Shown: one piece after another, positions 1 to 12,000 of the stretch | Layout of the letters: each line of letters starts with the position of its first letter | How positions within the stretch are numbered: position 1 is the first letter of the stretch | NCBI RefSeq assembly: GCF_001625305.1 | Contig: NW_017804076.1 | Coordinates: forward strand, 16,780 to 80,779 | Direction: 5' to 3' | DNA: 64,000 nucleotides | Source: Branchiostoma belcheri | Lineage: Eukaryota > Chordata > Leptocardii > Amphioxiformes > Branchiostomatidae | Notes under the pieces: generated by a model | Seen by the model: the letters and a program-made list of their open reading frames with translations, nothing else | The model's database searches: none | What the model was told of the DNA's origin: nothing | Position numbers and translations under genes: made by a program

Positions 1-932
1 ACTGATTTGCTGGACACTGCTTCCTGGGAAAGAGAGTTCCACACACTTGTGACTCTTGAAGAGAAGAAGCACTTCCTCGTCCCGTGTGATTTTTGTACTT
101 GATACTTGAAGGAGTGGCCCCGTGTGGTGGTTGAAAGACTGGGTTCAAACATGGTCCCTCTACAAATACTGCAGCTGTTTCCAACTCTTACTTTGTCATA
201 CCCGTGTGTGATTTTGTAAAGCTGGATCACGTCTGTCCTTTGTCTTCTGAAGTTGAGTGTCGGTAACTGGAGAGCCTGGAGCCTCTGGGGATAAGGCAAG
301 TGGGACACTGACTCCACAAGCTTTGTAGCTCTTCTCTGCACTCTTTCGACACTGTCCCTGTCTCTCTTGGTTGTAGGACACCAGATCACGGTTGCATATT
401 CTAAATGTGGACGGACTAAGCTCTTATAAAGAGGTAGAAAAGCCTCCTTGTCCAGGTACTTGAAGGTGTGCCTAATTGCACCCAGGACTCTGTTGGCCTT
501 GTTTACTTGAACCTGGACGTGTGTGCTAAACTTGAGGTTACTGTCAATCGTCACCCCCAAGTCCTTCTCCTCATGTGTCACCTTCAGCGTGTGGAGTGTT
601 CCATCTTCCTTTGTCATAGTATACTCGTGTGTGGGGTTTCTTCTTCCCAGGTGCATTACTTTGCACTTGTCAGGATGAAACTTCATCTGCATCCTAGATG
701 ACCATCTCTGCAGAGTATTCAAGTCAGCCTGTAGACATGTGGAGTGTATATTGCTCGTGTGGATTTCTTGGGTAGCATGTGTTATGGTCTGGCTCGTGTG
801 GAGTTCTTGAGTCGCATGTGTCTTGGCCTGGCTTTCACACCCATGTGCAATGGCGTAGATCTTTGTGTTGTCCGCAAACAAGGAAACAAAGTTATGTAGC
901 TCATCGGGTATGTCACTGACGAACATCGAGAA
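1..932 (-). mobile_element. CR1-like LINE reverse transcriptase fragment, decayed
   Basis: Read on the minus strand, this stretch gives the C-terminal half of a non-LTR reverse transcriptase. In order it shows FADNTKIYA (a degenerate catalytic box, with N in place of the second D), LNTLQRWSSRMQMKFHPDKC, DLGVTIDSNLKF, VRPHLEYATVIW and ERVQRRATKL. This is the usual order for the RT and thumb region of CR1/Jockey-type elements. After about position 196 the frame is broken by stops, so the copy is dead. A roughly 48-bp imperfect tandem duplication (about 730-830) sits just after the catalytic box and adds residues that LINE RTs normally lack. The fragment may continue beyond the left edge. Confidence 0.85.
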
Positions 933-965
933 AAGATACACATACATTAACACAAGAAAGGAGAC

Positions 966-1327
966 TTATTAGCTTGTTTTAAGGATTTAATCATACACAC
1001 GTGCAAATTCCGAAAGGTGTTTTTGAGCCACCTGGTGAAAAACAAAAGGCAGTTTTTGTTAGAGCATTCTTTTTCAGAAATATGTCACTCAAGGCGTTCT
1101 GTAGTTGACAAGTAAAACAGGAAATGAACAAGCTTTTCAATAATACACAATACAATGCAAATTATATAACTAACGTAACAGAAGAACGGAGCTTGTTTTA
1201 GAATCATGCACACTGCAAATTCCAATTGGTGTTTTGAGCCACGTGGTGAAAAACAAAAGGTAGTTTTTGTTGGAGCATTCTTTTTCAGAAATTGAACTCA
1301 CGGCGTTCTGTAGTTGACAAATAAGAT
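966..1327. repeat. Two diverged copies of a ~150-bp unit
   Basis: About 966-1115 and 1190-1327 share long matching segments, including the phrases gagccac.tggtgaaaaac, gcattctttttcagaaa and ggcgttctgtagttgaca. They lie in the same orientation about 210 bp apart. No coding potential or terminal inverted repeat was seen. Confidence 0.7.
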
Positions 1328-3202
1328 ATAACGCTACATGTAACATTACAAGCTCACCGCACGTGGAAAATGTTGTAGAAAAATGTGCGGCAAAATTGGC
1401 TCTTTCAAAGTCTCAAATCAGGAATGGCCACTCGAAATTTGGGGAACTATTCTTTCTGAACATAAGTTGTTAAATATGACATGTTCCTACTATTTGCTAG
1501 GGAACAATGTTAGCCGATAGTTTGTTGTTTTACCTGTACGAAAAGCGAAGTCGCCTTGAACCACGTGCACCCTCTGTCTCCCAACGATGTCGCCATTTTC
1601 TCGTCTTCTCGAAAATTCACCAGATCGGGAACATCCGCATTTTCTCCTCAAAACATCAAGAGAACGGTGTAATTATACCGCTAAAAGTTCCCTACATTCT
1701 ACTCTACACTTTAGAAAGACATTCCTCGGATAAAAACTCGAGAAAGTACCCTGAAAGTTGCACAAAAATAACATCTCAGAGAATTCTCGTCGTACCAAAC
1801 CGCCATTTTGAGGGGACCATGCCGAATGAGTTTTCTGCACAGGTGTGCAAAACAGCCTTGTCTAATTAATATGGTGCAGCTGATCTAATTACTAAGACAA
1901 ATTCAATCTTAAAAAAAGGAAAAACGGCTTGGAAATATATCATTTCCCGCCAGTATTACACACAAAGTTTCCACTAAAATCTTTTTGGATACATTTTGGT
2001 TACAGGTTCTGGGTTCGAATGTTAATATAAGTTGAAACTTCTACCTCCATGCCCCAATACACATTGTATCTCTCATATATTATATATACTTGTCGAGCAC
2101 TTGTACCAAACATGTCAGTCGTCATTTACTCAGTTTTCTTCCTTTGTATTACCCGAGCGGGTTTTCAGCTTTGCCTGGTAGCCAGACCATCGGGCGCTCC
2201 CCGGTATGTTTACGGCGCTGGGAGTGCTGCCCTCCTTTTCACGGGGTTGGTTTCAGAGGCCGGCTGCAAATATAGGCTACCAGAAAAGTCCTATGGCTTA
2301 GAGGGATTGGTTTTGGACTTAGAAAACCCATCTAAGCCTGAATTTCCTGTTTAGAGTAATAATACGAGCAACGCACAACAGCTACGGGGGCGCTACGGGA
2401 GTTTTCGCGGGCGAAGTCTGCCGCTGGTCCCGAGGACAGAGCTCCTCCAACGCGGTGACTTTTTCACCGTGAATTTCATGGAATTCGTCTTCTTAAGTCG
2501 GCCCTTTGCACAGAATATGTTGGTCTTGACTAATTCAGTTGTCTGGCGTCTGTATCATCGAGTATTAAAAGGTTTTAGCCTTGGTTTTAGCCTGGTAATC
2601 ATGCCACGGGAGCTCCCTGGCATCTCTACCGCGCTGGGAGTGTTCCCCTCCCGCCGGGCACATTAACGCACGTCGGGGCATTTTTAAGGGGTCGGTTTGT
2701 TTCGATAATTTTAGCACGACAGTGAGCAGGAAGGCCGACTAGAAAGATAGGCTGCCAAGAAAAGACATATTCTTACAGCAATTGCCGGTGAAACACATTC
2801 AATTCGGCCCGTGAAAAAGGGTTATCAAGGCTAGATCAACTCAACACCGAGCCGAGCCTCGCCTCGTCTCCTTGGATTTTTAGCAGTTTAACTGACGCCA
2901 GACAAAGATACCTTGGATATTTAGAAAGACAAGTGTCTTCAGAACTTAAATCAATTCATAAAAGTTACCTGTATTGCATACTTTCTCCACTTTGCTCCAA
3001 CAAACATCACAGTACGGTCCAGAAAACAATTCAATGGCTGCCATCCGTGCAGTCGATTATCAGACTGCATCGTATATTTTTGGCCACGTGTCAAAAATGC
3101 CGCCTGGCGGATTACAATGGTACTTGTCGATGGTAAAATTGCCAATACGAATTTACATTGTTTATTTAAGAGCGACCCCTAGCAGCTAATGATATTAGTG
3201 TT
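1328..3202. other. Intergenic, no gene recognised
   Basis: Open frames here (for example 1507-1869) have no recognisable motif, splice context or codon signature. The only structure noted is a related pair, about 2160-2350 and 2590-2780. Both carry a phrase like gcgctgggagtg.t.ccctcc followed by a later ataggct.cca.aaaag, so they look like old dispersed-repeat copies. Confidence 0.5.
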
Positions 3203-4330
3203 TCGAATTGACTAAGTGTGCGAAAGTCGACGACCCAATCAGAAGAGACATTACAAAACAACTTTTGGTTAATAATCTATTGGACATGCCTATTGGTCGG
3301 TCAAACAGCAGCCACTATATACAGTGCACTGATTAGTCAATTTGTTTAAGCATCGGGTTATCACCGTATAACAGTTTCCCGAACATGCGCCGAACAACAC
3401 ACCCGTCCTACTCCGCTGAAACAAAGTAGTCCCTACAAACTATCATAATTTCGTGTTAAAAACAGCTTAATATTTGCTCTAAATATCATTTTGCCATAAA
3501 AGAATATTTTTAAAATGTTAATTTTCAATAGATCATAGAGCATTAACCATGATTATATATTTTGCGGTTATAGTTGTATCATTTCGCAATATGAGCGGAT
3601 TGACTAACTGTGCCAACCAATCAGAAGAGACATTAGAAAACAATATGTGGTTAAGAATCTATCGGACATACGTATTGGTCAATCAGCAGCCAATACATAC
3701 AGTGCACTGATTAGTCAATAGACCCATTCGACTTTCACGGATCGCATAAACTGCTTACGTCACAGGGGGGACATTTCGAAAGAACGTCGTTCTAGAACGC
3801 TGAAGTTGAACGCGGCTTGCGCTCGCGATGTCCCCCTGGCAGATCATTTTTTTACTAAAATGTAGGTAAGTGTCTTTTTTTCTCGGTAATATATGCGGAA
3901 ATGACAGGAAAACAGGCACCAACATTGTATGGTGGCAATCCGTACAACAATTTAATGTTATTTTGTTCTGTGACGTATGCAGTTTATGCGATCATTGAAA
4001 GGAACTTTCGAAATGTCCCCCCTGTGACGTAGTTTCTATTCGAAATGTCCCCCCTGTGACGTATGCAGTTTATGCGATCCGTGAAAGTCGAATGGGTCTA
4101 TTTGTCTGAGTATCGGGTCATCACCGTATTATTAGTTTACCGAACATGCGCCGAACAACACACCCGTCTTACACCGCTGGAACAAAGTAGTCCCTGAAAA
4201 CTATCACAATTTCGTGTTAAAAATAGCTTAATATTTACTCTAAATATCATTTTGCCATAAAAGAATATTTTTAGAATGTTAATTTTCAATAGATCCTTGA
4301 GCATTAACCGTGATTATATATTTTACGTTT
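3203..4330. repeat. Segmental tandem duplication (~370-bp unit)
   Basis: Unit 1 (about 3203-3575) and unit 2 (about 3594-4330) align along their full length. Shared landmarks include caatcagaagagacatta, cagtgcactgattagtcaa, gaacatgcgccgaacaacac and ttgccataaaagaatattttta. Unit 2 is longer only because a separate TIR element (3719-4100) sits inside it, so unit 1 serves as a natural empty site. Confidence 0.9.
3719..4100. mobile_element. Non-autonomous TIR element, no visible TSD (Spy-like candidate)
   Basis: The two ends form a near-perfect inverted repeat of about 60 bp starting TAGACCCATTCGACTTTCAC, with one mismatch seen around a TTACG/ATACG position. The interior also repeats a TTCGAAATGTCCCCCCTG segment close to the right end. 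The neighbouring duplicate lacks the insert and reads GTCAA directly joined to TTTG. The element therefore appears inserted between AA and TTT with no target duplication. If the outer TA pairs are counted as target instead, it would be Tc1/mariner-like, but the empty copy lacks that TA. No transposase is encoded. Confidence 0.8.
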
Positions 4331-4679
4331 ACCGGGTTGCCCAAGAGGTTTTGGCGGGCGTGCACCACTCTCATCACCGAAGAAATTCCGGCAAGTTTAC
4401 GTGCCGTTTACGATCGGCTTGCCCGGCTATGACAAGTAAAACTCCCACCACGTAAAACTCATAACAGGTGGGAGTCAAACGGCTTTTTATCTATCGATAA
4501 GAAAGTTAACCGACTGTTGATACATTTTATAGCCAAGATTAGCTGATTTTGCGACTTGTATAGTAGTAGCGTTACACTGCACTGTGTGTGTTGAAGCGGC
4601 CGCTCTGAGTCTGAGTCGGTTGAACCATAAAATTTGCTAGTTGAACCCACTTGAACGTCAAAACACGAAAATATCGGTC

Positions 4680-5120
4680 TAGAAGCCAAGGAGAGGGGCA
4701 CAAATAAGTGTTTTATTAGTCCACACAACTTACAGGACGCTGTGGCTAAAACAGAGGGAGGCAACCCTGGAAGTGCGAGTCAGTACCAGGGCCAGGCCCG
4801 GGGGCTAGGCCGGTTCGTATTCGGCCTGCTAGCGGCAATCTGACAGACCGGCCAACGTATTATACGGCGCGGCGTGTCTGAGACTGTTGGCACTGCCTGG
4901 GAGAGGGGAACATCTGTGTTTTGTTAGTCCACAAGCTACCGGACGATGTTTGTGGCTTTAACCGTGAGAAAAACAGAAGAGGGGACCATGGAAGTGCCTG
5001 TCAGTACCAGGGCCAGTCCCAGGCCGGTTCGGACGGCCCGCTGAGTGTCAATCCAACGGTGCGGTACGGAGCGGCGTATACTCGGGCCGGCCTGCCCGCG
5101 ACAGTTGGATTCCAGCGGGC
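4680..5120. repeat. Imperfect tandem duplication, ~210-bp period
   Basis: About 4685-4880 and 4895-5110 share gagaggggca/acat, gttttrttagtccaca, cagtaccagggccag and ggccggttcg in the same order. Both copies are GC-rich relative to the flanks. No gene was recognised. Confidence 0.65.
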
Positions 5121-5924
5121 TGAATGAACCGCCCTAGCCCCACAGTATTCTCCAGGGTCGAGGAAAGTCACCATCTTTCTACCCTTTCTTGTAAAATGAC
5201 CTAAAAATGTACCGCTGAGCGCCGAAGTTCCCCGTACATCAACACCGACTCCCTCCCTACAATCGCCCGGCAACTTTTGTGACCAAGCCAGCCGAAAGCA
5301 GCCCCAAAACTACGCCTTCTCCTTCTCACAAGCAGTTACGAGAAGTTCATGTTATGATATTGAGGTATTTGTGATAGAAATTAGGCAAAATTTGTTGTAA
5401 TTCGGCGATACGAGCTGTTGTAGTAGCGCTGAGTTTGTCAACATATATAGCCACTTCCGGTTGCCGCGGCTTCGTTACTCGGTGTCTGAAAAATGATGCA
5501 TTTTGCAAACGGCGAAACCGCGAGAGCCCGAAAAAATCAAGTAAAACTTCAAAGTACGCCCTTTCTCTTCCGTGGCGTTTGTATACTATTTTAAATGTAC
5601 GACAGAACCGTTCAAAACTCACTGAAAATACTCAGCGTTTTCTAGAAAAGTTAAGATTTGTAGGTCGATCAAGTATCAAACGTAAAACCCCAAAGCACCC
5701 TAATTTCGGGCGGTTGGAAACCGGAAGTACAGATAAAGACAGTCGCTTGTAATGTAAGGATCCAGCCCACTCGCGGATTCGGGCGATTTGGGAATTGCCA
5801 AAATCAATGGGCTCGTAAAGGGGTTTTCAACTTTTTACAGAATTTTTCATATTATGACTTTGTGAATAAGTTTACTACTAGCGGAAAACATATTACCTCC
5901 ATGAAAAATGGAGATATTGTTTTT
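5121..5924. other. Intergenic, no supported gene
   Basis: A 91-codon frame on the minus strand (5622-5347) is the only notable open frame. It has no recognised domain and no supporting splice sites. I see no repeat structure here. Confidence 0.4.
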
Positions 5925-6215
5925 GGCGTGTCTAGCTGTCTGTGTGTGTGTGTTTGTGTTTCTGGACATTTGCGGCCAGCACAACTTTTGAACCTTTGGA
6001 TGGATTGTAATGATATTTGGTATGTGGATAGGTGTTGGGTAACCAAAGGTCAAGGTCAATTTTGGGCCTCCTGGTGGCTGATCTTGGTACTACAGCAGAA
6101 CTTCCGGTTTTTGTATCTTTTGTACTGGACATACTATGGCCTTGATTATTTTTGTGCACACAGTCACACACGCACCCATGCATGCACACTGACCCACACA
6201 CACACATAGTACGTA
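5925..6215 (+). repeat. Dispersed repeat with (TG)n start and (CA)n end
   Basis: It begins with a TG-rich run after tctagctgtc, followed by ggatggattgtaatgatatt, ggtcaaggtcaattttggg and cagcagaacttccggttt, and ends in a CA-rich run. The reverse complement of the same phrases recurs at about 14880-15075, so this is a dispersed family. It is not a gene; the overlapping open frames come from the dinucleotide runs. Confidence 0.7.
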
Positions 6216-6490
6216 ATATGCACATACCAATGTGATCATACTTCAACAATATAAGAAGCAGTGTAACTTGTGTGTGTTATGCCTGTGTTTTATAATCTGG
6301 CTTCGTTGTATGAAAATTCAGTACAAGACAAATCATATGGCTAGGAACCATACTTTTGGACTACCGGTAGTACAGACATGGTTATATGGTGAACAACTAA
6401 CTCCCTATCAACGTGTACACTTGGAGCTGTGCAAGTTTTACATTGATGTTGATTTAAAGTTAGAGGCTTAGTTCTTGTATAGCAGAATTA

Positions 6491-6898
6491 GGCCACAACA
6501 AGTAGTTTTCATGGATGACATCCCCCACAGAGTCCAAATCTAATGCGAGTGGGCGAAAAAAAACAAGGCGGGCCGAAAAAACAAGGTTCCTACATTTTCA
6601 CATTTTGACTCAATCATTGTACAAATGGTTTTTATTCAGTGGGAAAATCACATATACACAGCCAGCATCACATATCACTGCATCAAAGTAAGAAACAAAA
6701 CATTAAATCAGAGCCTCTTTTGTCTCCTCTGTTCATAATTATCTGCCTTCCACCTTCCGGCATGGCAACAGACATCTTTGCCCATTTTTGGCATGTTGAA
6801 CACTGTCAGAGGGCAACAAATTTCTTGTTTTTTTCCCCAAATTAGGCAAAAATCAATGCGTGCACTGATGTCATCCATAAAAATTACTTGCTGTGGCC
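6491..6898. mobile_element. Harbinger-type MITE, copy A (408 bp)
   Basis: The ends are inverted repeats. The left reads GGCCACAACAAGTAG followed by atggatgacatcc, and the right mirrors it as ...gatgtcatccat...CTTGCTGTGGCC. TTA flanks the element on both sides (6488-6490 and 6899-6901). A 3-bp TWA target duplication is the classical signature of PIF/Harbinger insertions. Two sister copies lie at 7273-7704 and 48247-48744. There is no transposase, so the element is non-autonomous. Confidence 0.88.
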
Positions 6899-7272
6899 TT
6901 AGCACTGAGTATAAGATGTCACCAGAGAGTAAACATTAACAGTACTGTACCATTCTATATCTGCTTGGTTGCAAGTATAAGTCAGACAACTATATATCTA
7001 TGCAGGGATGTTCTTGCTGTGATATCCATCATTTGTATCTTCCTAAAACATCAGCAGACATCTGTCTATCGTCCACTACCCTTCTTCAATTATTACCAGT
7101 AATGTCTTAATTGTTTTATTGCTATTATATAATCTGTTTGTACTTACTAATTGCTTGCTTTGCTTTATTTTGCATACATACTTTAATTGTTCTCCATAGG
7201 CTAACAGTTCCTTTTTCAGAATACCTCAGTTGTGTCTATTTTTCTAACTAAAATCATGGTTAATCTAGTTAA

Positions 7273-7704
7273 GGCCACACAAACTTTATTTTATGGATGA
7301 CATCCTCTGAAGAACCCCAAACTTGTGCGCATGGGCAAATAAAAAAATTCCGGCCAAAAATAAAAATGCTAATAAACCACAGGAATACAAAGCAGGTATT
7401 GTGAATTTGCGGCAGTACATAGCGACGTATACGACAAGCCGGCACATGCTGGCTTTTTGCAGAATGTATGAATTGGAACTGACATATGTATTGAGTTCTT
7501 GAGTCGTGGAGCTTCGGCAGCCTTGGTGCCATCCTCCAGCGTTACCACAGGCTCCGTATTGTCGCTAACTGCAATGGACTACCCAGGCTTTGAGCCAGGC
7601 CAGAGCCTCGGTGAACGACATACGTGATCTTTTTTTTTTTTCTGAGAACAGGTGAAAATCAATGCACGTGCAGACGTCATCCATAAAATTAAGTCGGTGT
7701 GGCC
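7273..7704. mobile_element. Harbinger-type MITE, copy B (432 bp)
   Basis: It has the same terminal inverted repeat as copy A (GGCCACACAAACTT at the left, mirrored ...GTCGGTGTGGCC at the right) with the atggatgacatcc sub-terminal phrase on both sides. It is flanked by TAA at 7270-7272 and 7705-7707. The interior is diverged from copy A. Confidence 0.88.
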
Positions 7705-7930
7705 TAAAATCTAAACAAAATACACTCCCCTGGGAACATCTGTATTTATGTATGTGCCCCTCTTTTTATTGCTTCTCCAAAAGCTGATATGTCTAAGTTG
7801 GAATAATAGAAATCTAATAGCAGTGAGAGCAAGGGTGTTTAAATCATCGGCACAAATGAATCAACACAGCTCAACCAAAAGACATCTAACTAATCCGTCA
7901 GTGAAGGTTTGACATCTAGGTAATAAGATA

Positions 7931-8077
7931 CGCCAAAAAAAACGTTACTCAAGCAACTGCAGCCAGCATTTCTCCACATGCTCTAGTGTCACTGACGAAA
8001 GGTAGTGGACGCTACCTGAAATGTCTGACCGTTTCCAAAACCATATCCAGGTACTTGAGTAACTTTTTTTTCTTGGG
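7931..8077. mobile_element. Small inverted-repeat element (~147 bp)
   Basis: The left end CGCCAAAAAAAACGTTACTC is mirrored by the right end GAGTAACTTTTTTTTCTTGGG. The interior phrase ctgacgaaaggtagtggacg...gaccgtttccaaaa recurs at about 27585-27650 and, inverted, at about 34405-34495, so this is a dispersed family. No target duplication was assigned. Confidence 0.65.
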
Positions 8078-8689
8078 CACATCTAACAAATCCCTGATAC
8101 TTTCAAGCACCATAAAATGAAACGAACAAATAATGTAAAAGTGGCCATGATATGTGTGATATCCACGAATATGTTTGAAAATAGATGGCACAAAAATACT
8201 GTAACATAAATAGCCATAAATACTTCTGGATAACTGTGCATATCATTTAAAGTAATATTAATGTTAATATACCTGGTAAATATAGGAATGTTGAAAAGTG
8301 ATATACTAGTAGCAGCAACAAACAACAACTGAAAAAAAACCCAAAGCAGCAATTTTCTATGAATGATTGTTGTGTATTGAATGATGCTCAGGCCTAGGAA
8401 AAAAAACTGTGTTTCCTGTTTGAATCCTGACCAACCCTAGAAAACTGCCAACCCTAGCCTTTTTTTTGTGTGTGGACCCCTGCAAGGGGCATAAATTTTT
8501 CAAGCTGATCGACCTTTTCTAGCTCCATGACCTGACATGTGAGTGATGAAATGCTGTACAACCAGTTTTCCAACATTGACATTGAAAATACAAAATGTAT
8601 ATTTTAAGTGTCCTCATGCAAGTTTTTCTTTGTTAAACTGTATTGTATAAGTTCAATCACTAGAGATTGCAAAAGTCTAATAACAACTA

Positions 8690-8965
8690 GAAAAGTAACA
8701 TTTGCGAAGCAAATGCATAATGTTTACCTTCGGATACGGTCTGCTCTGTTAATTCTTATAAGCTTACTCAAACACATCCGCATACATGTATTACTAGTAT
8801 ATGGTGACAGGAGCAGAGCAGACCATAAAGTTTGCAACATTATGTAACCCAACACCAGTCACCATGGTGACAGACGTCAACAAATCATGTGATTGGCCAG
8901 GTCAGAGGTTAGTGTTTGGAGAAGAGGAAATTTGAGTAAAAACCATATGTTTTCAAAAGAAGAAA
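8690..8965 (+). repeat. Dispersed repeat family R, copy 1
   Basis: This is one copy of the commonest repeat in the window. Its order is aaaggtaacatttgcgaagc, cttcggatayggtctgctct, ttaattcttactcaaacaca, gcaacattatgtaacccaac, accatggtgacagac, caggtcattgacctta and ggagaagaagagg. Other copies are at about 14392-14660, 24494-24608, 30288-30510, 38353-38560 (minus), 47305-47460 (minus), 52217-52465, 53850-54098 and 61163-61280. This copy ends about 75 bp beyond the CROT stop codon, so it probably lies in the 3' untranslated region. Confidence 0.85.
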
Positions 8966-9041
8966 AAAAGATAATCCCTACCTACGGGTCCTAATTTTTT
9001 CCAGGACTGAAACAGGAAACAGAACATTTTTTCCCTACACC

Positions 9042-12000
9042 TTATGACGACATCAGAAGCTGTCTCATGTCCCTGAGAGAGTGCTGTATACTACCCGACA
9101 TCTCCTCAGCACTGGTCTCTACACAACTCTTCCAGGCACTCACACTGTACGTTATCCTGTAAATAAAGAGGAAGAAAGATGCAAAAATCCTAAAAAGTCA
9201 GCACATATATATTGAATACATTCTGTGGTATACTTTGGTGTTAAAGGAAATAATATTAAACATTTTCCAATAACAAGAAGATTTCTATGTAGCTAGGTGC
9301 AAAAATGATGTTTTATTGATACTTCTATTTCCTTCCAAATCACATGAACACTTACAGCATTGAAAAATGAACAAAAGAGAACAAAAAAGGAAACAAAAAC
9401 TACTGAATAGTAATTAATTACTTACCGGTAATTTATGTATTTACCCCATAGCTGAACTAGAAAGTGTTTGGATCTTTGATAGTACCTTAGCCTAATGTTA
9501 TCAAACCTACTTCATCCCTTCCACAAATAGAAACTTATTTTACATGTAGCTGCCAAGTCGTTGGGGTCCTCTCCCAAATAGTATTGAGACTGAGCAGTTA
9601 AAATATGTTTCCAGATGTATAAAATATGTGACCACACTATTTGATTTCAGGTTGCCAATTTCCATATGAATGCAAGAGGAAACGTTCAGTGAGTCTTTTT
9701 CTACAGGAAAATGACCCACCTGTCTGGTTGGATGTTGTAGAAGATGCCATGGCCGTGGTGCACCATGGGAGCAGCGGCACCGGGACAGGGGGTGTACCCC
9801 CCCAGGCTGGTGGACAGGACGAAGTTCCCCCCTCCTCCGCTGTGTCAATCATGACAACAAGGAAGAAAAATAACCAATCAAAAACTGTTTGAAAAAATGA
9901 GAAAATATACAGACATGTTATGAGTTTGTTCATGGCTTGATGTGTACGTTATGCAGTGTGATGCATTGTGGGTAATATGTCAACAATGAATGAGCACATT
10001 GAACTTTGACATATTACCCACAGTGCATCACACCGTGAACTAGCTCATTCCATTCAATTTTTGTTGCATAGTAGGCAAAACAATCCGACAAAAATGGTTA
10101 TCATAACAGTGAAATACATCAGTACAGTCTGGTATTTGGACTTGAACTGAAATGTTAGGTCCAGTTCTAATTCAGTCTAGTGTGTGTCCAACATGTCAGA
10201 TCAAACATTTTATATCTTTTGTCGGCAGGCGACCAAAAAAGAAAGCCTAGGGTTGGGGAGTTTTTGCTATGGTCAGTTGGGTAACCTATCGAGAAACACA
10301 GCATTTTTTCCCTAGGCCCTGACTATTACACAAAGCAAAAGTGTTGAAACATTACAAGACCGTGTACCTTTTTGAGTAAGCAGGATCAGAGAAGATAGCC
10401 GGCAGAGGAATCCCTGCACCCATGGCCAGGACTTGGAGCCCAAACAGGTGCCGATCAAACCCTACATGGACAAAGATTTAAATCAGTGTTAAATTAATTA
10501 ATAAGTGAACTTTATTGCACAACAATTGTACAAGGTACAACATAAGACATGGCATACTGCGATATAATAAACATACGGAAACTAATCTAACATCTGTGTC
10601 CATAATATCACCATGGTCCATAATATCGCCACCTTGAGAAACATTGTGCTTAAAGATATTTTTACTGCAACATACCCTAGGTATGTACATTTGATGTGTG
10701 CAGGAGTGCATACTAAAAGTATGTTGCAGTAAAAATATCTTTAAGCACACTGTTTCTCAACGTGGCGATATTTTGGACCCTGGTGATATTATGGACACAG
10801 ATGTTACCATTGGGATGAAAGTATATTTACATAGTAGAATTTATAGCATCTTTTGAAATATCGCCCTACCCCTACCAATGTAGCAACAGAAAAAATGGGG
10901 CATATATAGAAAGGTAACAATCATTGATCCCCTCCACGCTCTGCTTGGACTTGGAGAGTACTAAATAAATATATTTACAATACATAGGTTGTCACATGCC
11001 AATATGTACTATGAATTTGCTATTTGAGGAATGAGGAATTTGAGAAATTGAGGTATAGAAGATGACAGACTTGTATATGTTCACTTTAAAGAGATGCGCA
11101 TTAAATCTACAGTTTGACCAGAACAATGCCAATCTTTGCAGCTGAGTGAAGAATGACTGCACCTTTGATAAATCTTTGAGCCTCCTACGAATGAACAAGA
11201 TAAACTAGAAAAACGAGACTGAAACAAACAGGAGCAAGTAGAAACAGAAAAAAATGACTCCCGGGATGCTGGGAATCGAACCCCACTGTTGCAAGACCAA
11301 GATATTTTAAGGCCAAATGCCACTTGTAAATTACCCAGCATGTTTTTTGCCTCCTCCATCAGTTGTATGTGCTTCTTGAATGCAGCCATCATGAGTTCTT
11401 TCCTCTCTTCTGCGGGGACCGTGTTGTCCAGCATGGCCTGACACCAGCTGACCACCTCCATGGTGCAGGACCGGACAGTCTCAGTCCGGCCGTGGTAGTA
11501 CTGTCGCAGTGTTGCTGTCTCGTATGTCGGCGCCGGTCTGAGGTAATTGTGAGAGAGACAATGGTTTATTCACAGACATAATGACTAATAAACTGGTGGA
11601 TGTACCAAGCACTATCTTATACCAGCCCAGAAGAGAACAAGAAACAGTCATGCCTTTAATTCAAATATCAGAGTTATCAACCAAGGATTGAGGTGTTCAA
11701 AAACTCGATCTTAGAGTGGGTCTTATTGTCACCAAGCACTGTTGGGGCATCAACACTAGAAAGCTTTAAACAACTCCTGCAATTAAATGTGCAAAGATTG
11801 AGTGTAACAAGTCGTTCGGTGTGATATAGCTAGCTGCGGCCGCGCCGCGTGCCTGTGAAGCTGGTTTGTTATGCTGAAGGAAGGCTATACTGGCTATACT
11901 GATACAGATAACCTTTAAAATACATGTACACTTAAGACAGTTTCAAGTTGTCACAGAGAAGCAACTGTGTCCATTAGCTGAATTGTGACATAACTTAAAA

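Noticed and set aside
5932..6249. Overlapping open frames in the TG/CA-rich region
   Set aside because: They are generated by dinucleotide runs in a dispersed repeat and differ between copies.
11255..11310. tRNA T-arm-like GGTTCGATTCCCAGC on the minus strand
   Set aside because: No D-arm, anticodon arm or acceptor pairing could be found around it, so it is not called as a tRNA gene.
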